From positions 1 to 50,438 of the forward strand of contig DASZHO010000015.1 in assembly GCA_035937795.1 (NCBI GenBank): 50,438 nucleotides of DNA, written 5' to 3'. A program made the position numbers and the translations under genes. The notes beneath the pieces are model-generated. The model was not told where the DNA came from. It did no database searches and saw nothing but the letters and a program-made list of their open reading frames with translations. Origin of the DNA: JAMQPK01 sp035937795. GTDB taxonomy: Bacteria; Acidobacteriota; Vicinamibacteria; Vicinamibacterales; JAMQPK01. Every line of letters starts with the position of its first letter. The first letter of the stretch is position 1. This document shows, piece after piece, positions 9,073 through 16,569 of this stretch.

Positions 9073-9415
9073 CGAAAATCGACAGCGTGAGGCTGACGAT
9101 GCTGACAACCAGGCCGCCCCAGAAGGCCGGCCAGAATCCCTCGACGTGAAGACCGAGGTTCAGCTGATCCGAGAACCAGCCGGTCAGCATCAGCATCAGG
9201 GCGTTGATGACGAGCGTGAACAATCCAAGGGTGAGAATCAGAAGCGGGAATGTGAGCACTTTGATGAGCGGACGGACGCTCGCGTTCAAGACGCCGAACA
9301 CCAGCGCGACGATGAGCAGCGATGTCCAGCGTCCCTGGTAGACGATGCCCGGCACGATATTGGTAGCCACCCACAACGCCGCCGCGTTGATCAGCAAGCG
9401 CACAAGAAAATGCAT
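9035..9415 (-). CDS. Phage holin family (superfamily IV) membrane protein
   Basis: 126 aa with four hydrophobic segments: INAAALWVATNIVPG, LLIVALVFGVLNASVRPLIKVLTFP, LLILTLGLFTLVINALMLMLTGW, FWPAFWGGLVVSIVSLTLSI. This is the widespread 4-TM family pfam04020, common on bacterial chromosomes with no proven lytic role. The start codon shares CATG with the divergent hydrolase, and a TATACT -10 box lies 7 nt upstream. Its 3' end overlaps the amidase gene. Confidence 0.88.
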   Translation of the reverse strand: MHFLVRLLINAAALWVATNIVPGIVYQGRWTSLLIVALVFGVLNASVRPLIKVLTFPLLILTLGLFTLVINALMLMLTGWFSDQLNLGLHVEGFWPAFWGGLVVSIVSLTLSIFVTSRRRIEADVA

Positions 9416-10460
9416 GTCGGATAGTATAGACGGGTTGATTGAAAAGGTTTTTCACGCGTGGGAACGCCGGCTCGTCGCGCGGACCAAAGATCGCGTCGTG
9501 CGCCCGTTTGACTGGGGTCTTGACTGGATTGAATCCAACGGGCACGCACCCGGCACGTCCCCGGACATTATTCTCCGCGACTGGGTTTCACAAGCGCTTG
9601 CCGACAGCTCCCGATTTTTCGAGACTCCCGACACCTCGGACTATGTCTTCCGCCCGAACGCGGATGGCGGCGCGATTTCGTTCCCGAGCGCCCTCAAGAC
9701 GCCACAGCCCGAGAACAACACGGTGTACGGCACCTATTTCAGAAGCGTGCGGCACGACCGCGGCCATCGGGCCGTCGTGGTGCTGCCGCAATGGAACGCC
9801 GGCCCGGAGGGCCACGTGGGGCTCTGTCGCCTGCTGAATCGATTCGGCGTCAGCGCCTTGCGGCTCAGCCTCCCGTATCACGACGCCCGGAAGTCGCCGG
9901 AGCTGAGTCGCGCCGACTACATCGTCAGCTCGAACATCGCGCGGACCGTGCAGGTATGCCGCCAGGCGGTGATGGATGCCCGCCGCGCAGTGGCATGGCT
10001 GGCCAAGCAGGGCTACGAGCGAATCGGCATCGTCGGCACAAGCCTGGGCTCCTGCCTCTCGCTGCTCACGGCCGCGCATGAGCCTCGTATCCGCGTGCAG
10101 GCGCTCAACCATATCTCTCCATATTTTGCCGACGTGGTGTGGCGCGGCCTGTCAACCGCCCACGTGCGGACCGGGCTCGACGGGTCGATCCGGCTCGACG
10201 AGCTCCGCCGGATGTGGCTGCCGATCAGCCCGCAGTCGTATCTGGATCGCCTTGGAGACACGAAGACGCTTCTGGTTTACGCGAAATACGACCTGACGTT
10301 TCCGGTGGATCTCTCGAAAAATCTCGTCGATGAGTTCCGGCGGCGAGGGCTCCGCCACGAACTGTCAATCCTTCCGTGCGGACACTATTCGACGGGTGTC
10401 GCCCCGTTCAAATATCTCGACGGGTTCGTGCTCGCCCGGTTCCTGGACAGGAGTCTCTAG
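9414..10460 (+). CDS. Alpha/beta hydrolase (ABHD18-like)
   Basis: 348 aa from ATG 9414; TTG 9435 is an alternative because a -10-like element lies between the two. The nucleophile elbow is IGIVGTSLGSCLSLL (G-T-S-L-G). A late acidic residue sits in LVYAKYDLTFPVDLS and the catalytic His in SILPCGHYSTGVAPF. The layout HRAVVVLPQWNA...RLSLPYHDARK matches the prokaryotic branch of the ABHD18-like hydrolases as far as I can tell. Substrate unknown. The 3' end overlaps the small minus-strand membrane gene by 4 bp. Confidence 0.8.
   Translation: MSDSIDGLIEKVFHAWERRLVARTKDRVVRPFDWGLDWIESNGHAPGTSPDIILRDWVSQALADSSRFFETPDTSDYVFRPNADGGAISFPSALKTPQPENNTVYGTYFRSVRHDRGHRAVVVLPQWNAGPEGHVGLCRLLNRFGVSALRLSLPYHDARKSPELSRADYIVSSNIARTVQVCRQAVMDARRAVAWLAKQGYERIGIVGTSLGSCLSLLTAAHEPRIRVQALNHISPYFADVVWRGLSTAHVRTGLDGSIRLDELRRMWLPISPQSYLDRLGDTKTLLVYAKYDLTFPVDLSKNLVDEFRRRGLRHELSILPCGHYSTGVAPFKYLDGFVLARFLDRSL
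9423..9430. promoter_or_regulatory. Overlapping divergent -10 boxes
   Basis: On the minus strand TATACT (9428-9423) ends 7 nt before the holin-like ATG, which suggests a leaderless mRNA. On the plus strand TATAGA (9425-9430) could serve the hydrolase, but only if translation starts at the in-frame TTG at 9435 and not at ATG 9414. Confidence 0.35.
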
Positions 10461-10660
10461 AGGTAATCCAGCAGCCCGAGCAGCGCCTGGTAAATCACGC
10501 GGCCGAGCTCGACAACGAGCGACGTAGTCCCGCCTTCGTTCACCGCGTCGGCCACGCTGACGGGATTCGAGAGCAATAGCCAGATGAGGGCGGCTGCGAA
10601 AATGGCCGCCACCAATGCAATTCCGGCCGACAGACTGACGCTGATGCGCGAAGAGCGCAT
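10457..10660 (-). CDS. Small membrane protein of unknown function
   Basis: 67 aa. One clear hydrophobic segment (about residues 10-30, SAGIALVAAIFAAALIWLLL) and a second amphipathic hydrophobic stretch at the C-terminus (YQALLGLLDYL). It starts 27 bp after the stop of the M16 gene on the same strand, so it may be the last gene of that operon. No family recognised and no strong ribosome site, so it is a moderate-confidence gene. Confidence 0.45.
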   Translation of the reverse strand: MRSSRISVSLSAGIALVAAIFAAALIWLLLSNPVSVADAVNEGGTTSLVVELGRVIYQALLGLLDYL

Positions 10661-10686
10661 AAGAAAAAGAGGACACCGATTTTACC

Positions 10687-12063
10687 TTACAGACGGGGTA
10701 GAAGCGGCACAGGTTCCCCGAGCCCGGCGTGCGTCAGTTGCGGTCCTACCAGAGCAGCGTCGGCCACGATGGCGGTGGCCAGGCGCGCAGGATCGACGTG
10801 AACATAGGCAACATGCCGAGTTTCCTCGACAGTGACCTTCGAAACACTGGCGGCAAAGGTATCGAAATAGTCGTCTGGCAACCCGTACAACACCAGCTGC
10901 GACATTGCGCGCGCGACCTGCTCGGCGGTCTCGAAATTCCGCGCGTAGCCGCGGGTGAGCGCCGTCTTGGCGGTTTCCACCTCATGCTCGGTAGGCGGCC
11001 GATCGGTCCGAATCGCATGAAGCTCGTTCATCGCTTCCTGCACCGCGATTGCCGTGCCGTCGCTTTGCACGCTCGTCTGCAGCACAAACGGCCCGCGGCC
11101 GCGGCGGAAATCGAAGGCCGTTCGCGCGCCGTACGTGAGGCCCTTCTCCTGCCGCAGCTTCATGTTGATCCGGCTCACGAATTGGCCGCCCAGGATCATG
11201 TTCAGCACAATCAGAGGATGATAGTCGGGCGTGCTTCGCGTCAACCCGACTTCCCCAATCCGGATCTCGGATTGAGCCGCGCCGCTCTTATTGACCAACG
11301 CCAGACGATGGGCCGGTTCGAGCGGGGGCGGCGCGAGCGCCGGATCGGCGATCGCGGTCTGCGCGCCCGGCTTTTCCCAGCCCCCGAACATGTCCTCGGC
11401 CATCTGCCAAAAATCGCCCGACGCAATCTCGCCGGATGCGACGAGCGTCGCCGACGCCGGTGAAAAAATCCGCTGATGAAAGGCGCGGACATCGTCGATC
11501 GTCATCTGACGAAGCGCTTCTTCGGTCCCGAGCGCCATGTGCGCATACGGATGCGCGCCGTAGACGAGCTGCATGAAGGCGCGATCCGCGATGGCTGACG
11601 GCATGTCGCGGATTTGCACAAGCCGGGTCAGTCTCAGCTGGCGAAGCCGATCGAAATCTTCGGCTGCGAGGCGCGGCCTGACGATGCAGTCGGCCAGCAG
11701 CGACAAGGCCTGGCGGCCGAAGCGCGCCAGGCACGTGACCGTGAACACGGTGGCATCCGAGGATACATCGGTGTCCAGATGCGCCCCGATTCTCGCGAGG
11801 GCTGCGTTGATGTCTATGGCGGATCGATCGCCGCTCCCCTCGTCCAGCATGTCGGCCGTGATCGCGGCCAGTCCTTCGTAGCCTTCAAAATCGGCCGCCG
11901 AGCCCGACGGCAGCACGAGCATGAAGGTCAGCACCGGCAAGCCGCGATGTTCGGCCGACCAGAGCCCCAGGCGATTGGTCAGGCGCTGTTTGCTGATCGT
12001 GGGAAAGCGGACCGGCGGGCTGGCGCCGACCGCCGGCAGCCGCGATCGATCGACGGCGATCAT
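10687..12063 (-). CDS. M16 family peptidase, non-catalytic partner subunit
   Basis: 458 aa. The N-terminal half has the pitrilysin fold (LPVLTFMLVLPSGSAADFEGYEGLAAITADMLDEGSGDRSA), but where the active site HxxEH should be it reads AITADMLDEG, so zinc ligands are missing. The C-terminal half keeps the conserved FVSRINMKLRQEKGLTYG substrate-binding stretch. In M16B heterodimers one subunit is catalytic and the other inactive; the adjacent catalytic gene overlaps this one by ATGA, fitting such a pair. No signal peptide seen. Confidence 0.92.
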   Translation of the reverse strand: MIAVDRSRLPAVGASPPVRFPTISKQRLTNRLGLWSAEHRGLPVLTFMLVLPSGSAADFEGYEGLAAITADMLDEGSGDRSAIDINAALARIGAHLDTDVSSDATVFTVTCLARFGRQALSLLADCIVRPRLAAEDFDRLRQLRLTRLVQIRDMPSAIADRAFMQLVYGAHPYAHMALGTEEALRQMTIDDVRAFHQRIFSPASATLVASGEIASGDFWQMAEDMFGGWEKPGAQTAIADPALAPPPLEPAHRLALVNKSGAAQSEIRIGEVGLTRSTPDYHPLIVLNMILGGQFVSRINMKLRQEKGLTYGARTAFDFRRGRGPFVLQTSVQSDGTAIAVQEAMNELHAIRTDRPPTEHEVETAKTALTRGYARNFETAEQVARAMSQLVLYGLPDDYFDTFAASVSKVTVEETRHVAYVHVDPARLATAIVADAALVGPQLTHAGLGEPVPLLPRL

Positions 12064-13364
12064 GACACCACCGCGAGCGCCGATTCGGCCAGGGCGAGCC
12101 CGGCCTTGCCCTTCGGCACCACGCTGAGGGCCACGCGCTTGTCGCGGCGCAGATGCTCGACGACGACGCTGTGAAGGTCCAGGGCCGTGACCCGTTCGTA
12201 CCGCGCCAGATCGGCCTCAAAAAATCCCGGGTCGTTCAGGAACACGCTGTACGCGTTCAGCTGATCTGACTTGCCGCCGAATCCACCCAGCGTCTGCAAG
12301 CGGTACACGAACTGGGCTTCGGCTTGTGCGCGCCCTCGCTCGACTTCATCGGCCGTCGGCCCCTCATCCAGGAACCTCCCGATCTCGGCGTTGATGGCCT
12401 CGTCGAGCTCGTTCAGCGTATGCCCTGGCGCGGCGGTCGCCACGAGCTGCCAGAAGCCGGCCAGCTCGCGGGAATTCTGAAAGGCCATCACCTCGCTCGC
12501 AATGCGCTGTTCGTATACGAGGGCGCGATACAGCCGGGAGACCTTCCCGTTGGCGATGAGGTCGGAGACGAGATCCATCTCAGCGTCCCCCGGCGTGAAC
12601 ATGGCCGGCGAGTGCCACGCGAGATATAAGCGCGGCAATTCGACGCGATCCTCCAGCACAAGCCGAATCTCGGAGTCGACCGATGCGGCTGCATCAATCG
12701 CGCCGGGTTTGGGTCCGGCTGGAATGTCGCCGAAGTAGGCGCGGACGCGATCGAGGGCGTCGCCTGGTTCGATGTCGCCGGCAACAACGAGCGACGCGTT
12801 GGCCGGGTGGTAGTAGGTCTGAAAAAACGCGCGCACGTCTTCGAACGTGGCAGCTTTCAGATCGGCCGTCTCGCCAATCGTGAGCCAGTGGTAGGGATGC
12901 TCGGGCGGAAACAGCGCAGCCGTAATCGCGGCCGTTGCCAGCCCGTACGGCCGATTCTCGTAATTCTGGCGCCGCTCGTTCAGCACGACGTCCCGCTGAT
13001 TTTCGAACTTCTGCGTCGTCAGAGCCGGGAGCAGATAGCCCATGCGGTCCGATTCCATCCACAACGCAAGCTCGAGCGCGCTCGTCGGCACCACTTCCCA
13101 GTAGTTTGTCCGGTCGGGATTGGTCGATCCGTTCAGCGAGGCGCCCGCTTCCTGAAGAGGATGGAAGAAGCCCTTGTCGTAGTGCTCGGATCCCTCGAAC
13201 ATCAGATGCTCGAACAGGTGCGCGAACCCCGTACGGCCGGGGTGCTCGTTCTTGGATCCGACGTGGTACCACACATTCACGGCCACCATCGGCAACCGAT
13301 GGTCTTCGTGAAGAATCACGCGCAGCCCGTTATCGAGTGTGTGCTGTGTGAAAGGAATGTTCAT
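12060..13364 (-). CDS. M16 family zinc peptidase, catalytic subunit
   Basis: 434 aa. The zinc site is complete: HLFEH at residues 49-53 and the distal Glu at 130 (VVLNERRQ), exactly the HxxEH-76-E spacing of the family. The usual QEAGASLNGSTNPDRTNYWE follows. No signal peptide, so it is predicted cytoplasmic, or periplasmic by another route. It overlaps both the upstream Mrp gene and the downstream non-catalytic M16 gene by 4 bp, implying coupled production of a heterodimer. Confidence 0.95.
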   Translation of the reverse strand: MNIPFTQHTLDNGLRVILHEDHRLPMVAVNVWYHVGSKNEHPGRTGFAHLFEHLMFEGSEHYDKGFFHPLQEAGASLNGSTNPDRTNYWEVVPTSALELALWMESDRMGYLLPALTTQKFENQRDVVLNERRQNYENRPYGLATAAITAALFPPEHPYHWLTIGETADLKAATFEDVRAFFQTYYHPANASLVVAGDIEPGDALDRVRAYFGDIPAGPKPGAIDAAASVDSEIRLVLEDRVELPRLYLAWHSPAMFTPGDAEMDLVSDLIANGKVSRLYRALVYEQRIASEVMAFQNSRELAGFWQLVATAAPGHTLNELDEAINAEIGRFLDEGPTADEVERGRAQAEAQFVYRLQTLGGFGGKSDQLNAYSVFLNDPGFFEADLARYERVTALDLHSVVVEHLRRDKRVALSVVPKGKAGLALAESALAVVS

Positions 13365-14431
13365 GAAGACAGCGGGACGGCCGCGCGCTTGTAGCCGGCG
13401 ATCGACACTTCCGCTGCCACGCGCTCGGCTGCCGCCATGAAGGCTTTCGCCGCGACCGAATTCGGCTCGCTCAACACCAGCGGCATGCCGTTGTCGCTTC
13501 CTTCGCGAATGGGCTGGTAGATCGGAATGTGGCCGATGAACGCCACGCCGAGCTGCTCGGCCAGTTGCTGTCCGCCGCCGCGCCCGAAGATATCGGACTC
13601 ATGATGGCAATTGGGACAGACGAAGTGACTCATGTTCTCGATGATGCCGAGCGTCGGAATGTTCAGTTTCTGGTACATCCGAACCGCGCGACGGCTGTCG
13701 GCAAGCGACACCTGCTGCGGCGTGGTGACGACGACCGCGCCGGCAACAGGAACGGTCTGACTCAAGCTCAGGGCCACATCTCCCGTGCCCGGCGGCATGT
13801 CGACGATCAGATAATCGAGATTGTCCCACCGGACTTCGCGGAAGAACTGCTGGATGGCGCCGTGGAGCATCGGGCCGCGCCAGATCACCGGCGAGTCGTC
13901 CGAGGTCATGAACCCCATCGAGATCACCTGGATGCCGTATTGCCCGGCGGGAATGATCTTTTTGCCGTCGGTCGTCAACTGCGTCTTCAGACCCAGCATC
14001 ATGGGCACGTTCGGGCCGTAGATATCGCCGTCGATCATGCCCACGCGGCCGCCGCATTTCGCCAGCGCAATCGCCAGATTCACCGCAACGGTCGTCTTAC
14101 CCACACCGCCTTTGCCCGCACCCACGGCGATGACGTTCTTCACGCCATCGACGGGCGCACGGCCGGCCTCGAGACCCACCACCGCCCGAACGCTCGCCGA
14201 CATGTCGACGTCCACGATCGTCACGCCGGACACCGCGATCACCGCCGCGTGGGCCTGAGCCCGCATCTGCTCCTTCACCGGGCACGCCGGGGTCGTCAGC
14301 TCGATCGTGAAGGAGACGCGGCCACCATCTATCTTGAGATTCTTGATGAAGCCGAGTGTGACGATGTCCTGGTGCAGATCGGGATCCTTGACGACTTTGA
14401 GCGCGTCGAGGACCGCAGCTTCGGTAACCAT
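13361..14431 (-). CDS. mrp: Mrp/NBP35 family Fe-S carrier ATPase
   Basis: 356 aa. An N-terminal DUF59 (MIP18-like) domain covers about 1-80, with the conserved ACPVKE around Cys50. The P-loop ATPase domain has the deviant Walker A AGKGGVGKT at 105-113, and the C-terminal CPNC motif (Cys272 and Cys275) forms the bridging Fe-S cluster between two subunits. Known members load Fe-S clusters onto apoproteins. It is the first gene of the Mrp-M16-M16 run, overlapping the catalytic M16 start as ATGA, an unusual partner for this assembly factor. Confidence 0.95.
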   Translation of the reverse strand: MVTEAAVLDALKVVKDPDLHQDIVTLGFIKNLKIDGGRVSFTIELTTPACPVKEQMRAQAHAAVIAVSGVTIVDVDMSASVRAVVGLEAGRAPVDGVKNVIAVGAGKGGVGKTTVAVNLAIALAKCGGRVGMIDGDIYGPNVPMMLGLKTQLTTDGKKIIPAGQYGIQVISMGFMTSDDSPVIWRGPMLHGAIQQFFREVRWDNLDYLIVDMPPGTGDVALSLSQTVPVAGAVVVTTPQQVSLADSRRAVRMYQKLNIPTLGIIENMSHFVCPNCHHESDIFGRGGGQQLAEQLGVAFIGHIPIYQPIREGSDNGMPLVLSEPNSVAAKAFMAAAERVAAEVSIAGYKRAAVPLSS

Positions 14432-14481
14432 CTGTGTCTAAGCTTAACGTACCACCAGGGTTCTGAAGCTCAGGCTGGCTC

Positions 14482-14952
14482 CTACCTGATGGCGATGCGG
14501 ACTTCGATGCGCGTCGGCGAGGATAAGGGGAACGATACCGAAAGGCAGAACCGCCGTCCGTCGTGAACGCGCGGCGGCACGATGAGCCGCACGGGATGCC
14601 GCGCCAGCGCCTGCCCGATGCCGTCGCAGCGCTCGCACCGCTCGGACCAGATCTCGCCGCGCCCGCCGCACGCCGCGCACAATCTTCGGATGGGCACGTC
14701 GAGCGACACCGTGACGCCGTCGAACGCTTCGCGCGCCGACACGCGCAGCTCGGCCGACAATTCGGGCTGGCGGTCGCCTTCCTCGAGCGGCGCCAGAAAT
14801 GCGTCGCGCATGCGCTCGACCGCTTCGTCGAGCGAGGGAAAATCGATCGCCACTTCGTCGCCCAGCCATTCAGCGGAACGGACCAGCGGATGCGCCACGA
14901 CGCGCCTGGCGGCGCGCCCGTCATCACGCGGGCGAGCGGACGAATTCCTCAT
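14482..14952 (-). CDS. DnaJ-like zinc-finger protein lacking a J domain
   Basis: 156 aa from ATG 14952; upstream extensions of the frame run into the divergent zinc-ribbon gene. The core is CAACGGRGE...CERCDGIG, two CxxCxGxG-like repeats as in the DnaJ cysteine-rich region, followed by HPVRLIVPPRVHDGRRFCLSV, like the DnaJ IPPGV-DG strand. No HPD-bearing J domain is present in the frame. DnaJ proteins normally have four such repeats; this has two. It may be a substrate-binding or disulfide factor. A TAACAT -10-like element ends 10 nt upstream. Confidence 0.6.
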   Translation of the reverse strand: MRNSSARPRDDGRAARRVVAHPLVRSAEWLGDEVAIDFPSLDEAVERMRDAFLAPLEEGDRQPELSAELRVSAREAFDGVTVSLDVPIRRLCAACGGRGEIWSERCERCDGIGQALARHPVRLIVPPRVHDGRRFCLSVSFPLSSPTRIEVRIAIR

Positions 14953-14986
14953 TGCGGGTCTTATGTTAGCATCCAATCTTGCGACG

Positions 14987-15145
14987 ATGGATGTCAAAGA
15001 GTGCCCGATGTGCGGCGAGCGGATGCGTCTGAAAACGCGCGAGGAGATCGAACGCGTGCCGGGTACGCGCGAGACACGAGCCAGGCGCGTCACCGAATGG
15101 GTCTGCCCCGAGTGCGACTACTTCGAAGAAGCCGAAGAGTCTTGA
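14987..15145 (+). CDS. Small zinc-ribbon protein
   Basis: 52 aa. It has two knuckles, CPMC near residue 6 and CPEC near residue 40, separated by a basic helix, and an acidic tail. ATG 14963 is an in-frame alternative. No further domain, so the function is unknown; such proteins often bind zinc in regulatory complexes. It is divergent from the DnaJ-like gene, with 34 bp between starts. Confidence 0.6.
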   Translation: MDVKECPMCGERMRLKTREEIERVPGTRETRARRVTEWVCPECDYFEEAEES

Positions 15146-15199
15146 CTCGAGCCGGGCGTCTCGTTTGAGAATCGGCCGAAACCGGCCAAAGAACGGGGG

Positions 15200-15421
15200 C
15201 TACCGGGCGCCGAGCGTCAGGAGCACTTCCTTCCGCAGCGCATCTTCGAACTCTTCGAAGTTGAGCGCGGTCTCACACTCATCGCACAGCACTTCGAACA
15301 CCGCCGGACGGCTTTCTTCAGACACTTCGACGCGCGAATCTTCCAGGTGCACCACGTGCATCTGGAGGGTCTTCACGAGAAAATTCTGGCTATTGCCACA
15401 ACTGGGACACGTCAGGGTCAA
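15200..15421 (-). CDS. Small CpXC-like zinc-ribbon protein
   Basis: 73 aa. CPSC at residues 5-8 and CDEC near residue 48 give a four-cysteine zinc ribbon, with an acidic C-terminal helix (NFEEFEDALRKEVLL). The start is firm: GAGGAG lies 8 nt upstream. I place it tentatively in the CpXC-type ribbons of unknown function. It stands alone, convergent with the 52-aa zinc gene. Confidence 0.65.
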   Translation of the reverse strand: MTLTCPSCGNSQNFLVKTLQMHVVHLEDSRVEVSEESRPAVFEVLCDECETALNFEEFEDALRKEVLLTLGAR

Positions 15422-15522
15422 TTAGGGCTCCTCTCGACGCGAATTGTACGAGATGGGTTCCGGGGAGGCAACGAAAACTTCGCCCGGGCACAAACCTGCG
15501 CGATCTAGGCCTGAAAAACGAC

Positions 15523-15528
15523 TATAAA
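15523..15528 (+). promoter_or_regulatory. -10 box for a probable leaderless small gene
   Basis: TATAAA, continuing as TATAAAAT, ends 9 nt before ATG 15538. A start at the upstream ATG (15529) would fall inside the promoter, so 15538 is preferred. Confidence 0.4.
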
Positions 15529-15537
15529 ATGGGAGCC

Positions 15538-15720
15538 ATGCCAGAAACGGTCACCACCAAGGACGGCACCTTTGAAATCCGCAGCGAGTCCCACGGCCCC
15601 CATTGGGTAGCCTGGCTGGCTCGAACCTCCGACGGCGGACCCGAGCAATCGGTCCTGCTCGTAGGCCAGACGCAGGCCGAAGCCGAAGCGCGCGCCCGCA
15701 TGTGGGCCGATCGGCGTTAG
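15538..15720 (+). CDS. Small hypothetical protein
   Basis: 60 aa. The sequence looks like a short beta-beta-beta-alpha protein (GTFEIRSESHGPHWVAWLAR ... SVLLVGQTQAEAEARARMWA). The final helix with AEAEARA recalls HicB-like or DUF-type small folds, but no family is assigned. Its stop overlaps the stop of the convergent gene. A similar layout occurs in the 24554-24775 gene. Confidence 0.5.
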   Translation: MPETVTTKDGTFEIRSESHGPHWVAWLARTSDGGPEQSVLLVGQTQAEAEARARMWADRR

Positions 15721-15962
15721 TCTTCCAGCAAATCCGGAAATTCAATCTCGCTCGTCACGGCCGATGGAATCGCCGTGAGGCGGCCCGCCACGTGCGCCGT
15801 TTCGGGGCAATAGGCGCCCTTCGCTTCGAGCGAAACCACGCACAAGCCGGGGTCGAGCGTGCGATGCATCGCGGCCACGCACCCGCATGGCAGCGGCTTG
15901 AACGCTTCGAACGCCAACTGCGCCGCGACAGGCGGCTGCGATTGTCTGGCTGCTACGGGCAT
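15717..15962 (-). CDS. Small cysteine-containing hypothetical protein
   Basis: 81 aa. Start at 15962 with GAGGA just upstream. Cysteines occur at PLPCGCVAAM, GLCVV and AYCPE, spaced so that they might bind a metal, but the pattern fits no family I know. It ends convergently inside the stop of the 60-aa gene. Confidence 0.45.
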   Translation of the reverse strand: MPVAARQSQPPVAAQLAFEAFKPLPCGCVAAMHRTLDPGLCVVSLEAKGAYCPETAHVAGRLTAIPSAVTSEIEFPDLLED

Positions 15963-16014
15963 GGTCCTCAGTTGTTTAGACTCATGCCGGTCCGGTTTGG
16001 TTTCGGACCGCTGG

Positions 16015-16569
16015 CTATAGCCCGTCGACCAGCAGCGGCGACGGATAGGAGATCTGGCCCGTTTCCTGGAGCCTGGCAAAGGGCGTCAAGCGGTGCGGCT
16101 GGGTGCTCGCTTCGGTCAGGATGTGCTGCACGTCGACGCCGCGTCCCACGAGCGCGTCGGACAACAGCATGCGATGGCAACGCCACCAAACGGCCTCGGC
16201 GCACATGACGGCCGCGCGGCCTTCATCCCCAAAAATCAGCAGCTCATCGACGGCCGAGGCAAATTCCGGGCTGAGCATATGGTCGGCATAGCCGCGAAAC
16301 GCCGGGTTCCTCCAGGCGCTGTTGGGCGAATCCGGCCGTGGCTTTCGCAGCCCGCCCAATCCGTGAAAATGCCGGTACTCGATGCCTGCTTCCTTCAGAC
16401 GGGCCTCCAGAGCCAGGCGTCCAAAGTGGGGATGCCGGCGCGACTGCGGAATGGTTCGGATGTCGGCGAGACGATCGATCTCGTGCGCGCGAAGAAGCTC
16501 GAGAAAATGGTCAGCCGTTCTGGTCGAGTGACCGACTGTCCATAAGCGGCAAATCCGCGGGGCCGGCAT
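16015..16569 (-). CDS. DUF488 family protein
   Basis: 184 aa. Family signatures: LWTVGHSTRTADHFLELLRAHEIDRLADIRTIPQSRRHPHF at the N-terminus, then VMCAEAVWWRCHRMLLSDAL, where DUF488 proteins have the conserved CAE and RCHR. Function is unproven. The start lies 59 bp inside the 3' end of the AddA-like gene on the same strand, so the two are probably cotranscribed. Confidence 0.88.
   Translation of the reverse strand: MPAPRICRLWTVGHSTRTADHFLELLRAHEIDRLADIRTIPQSRRHPHFGRLALEARLKEAGIEYRHFHGLGGLRKPRPDSPNSAWRNPAFRGYADHMLSPEFASAVDELLIFGDEGRAAVMCAEAVWWRCHRMLLSDALVGRGVDVQHILTEASTQPHRLTPFARLQETGQISYPSPLLVDGL

Noticed and set aside
9035..9415. Prophage reading of the holin-like gene
   Set aside because: No phage genes lie nearby and this family is common on bacterial chromosomes.
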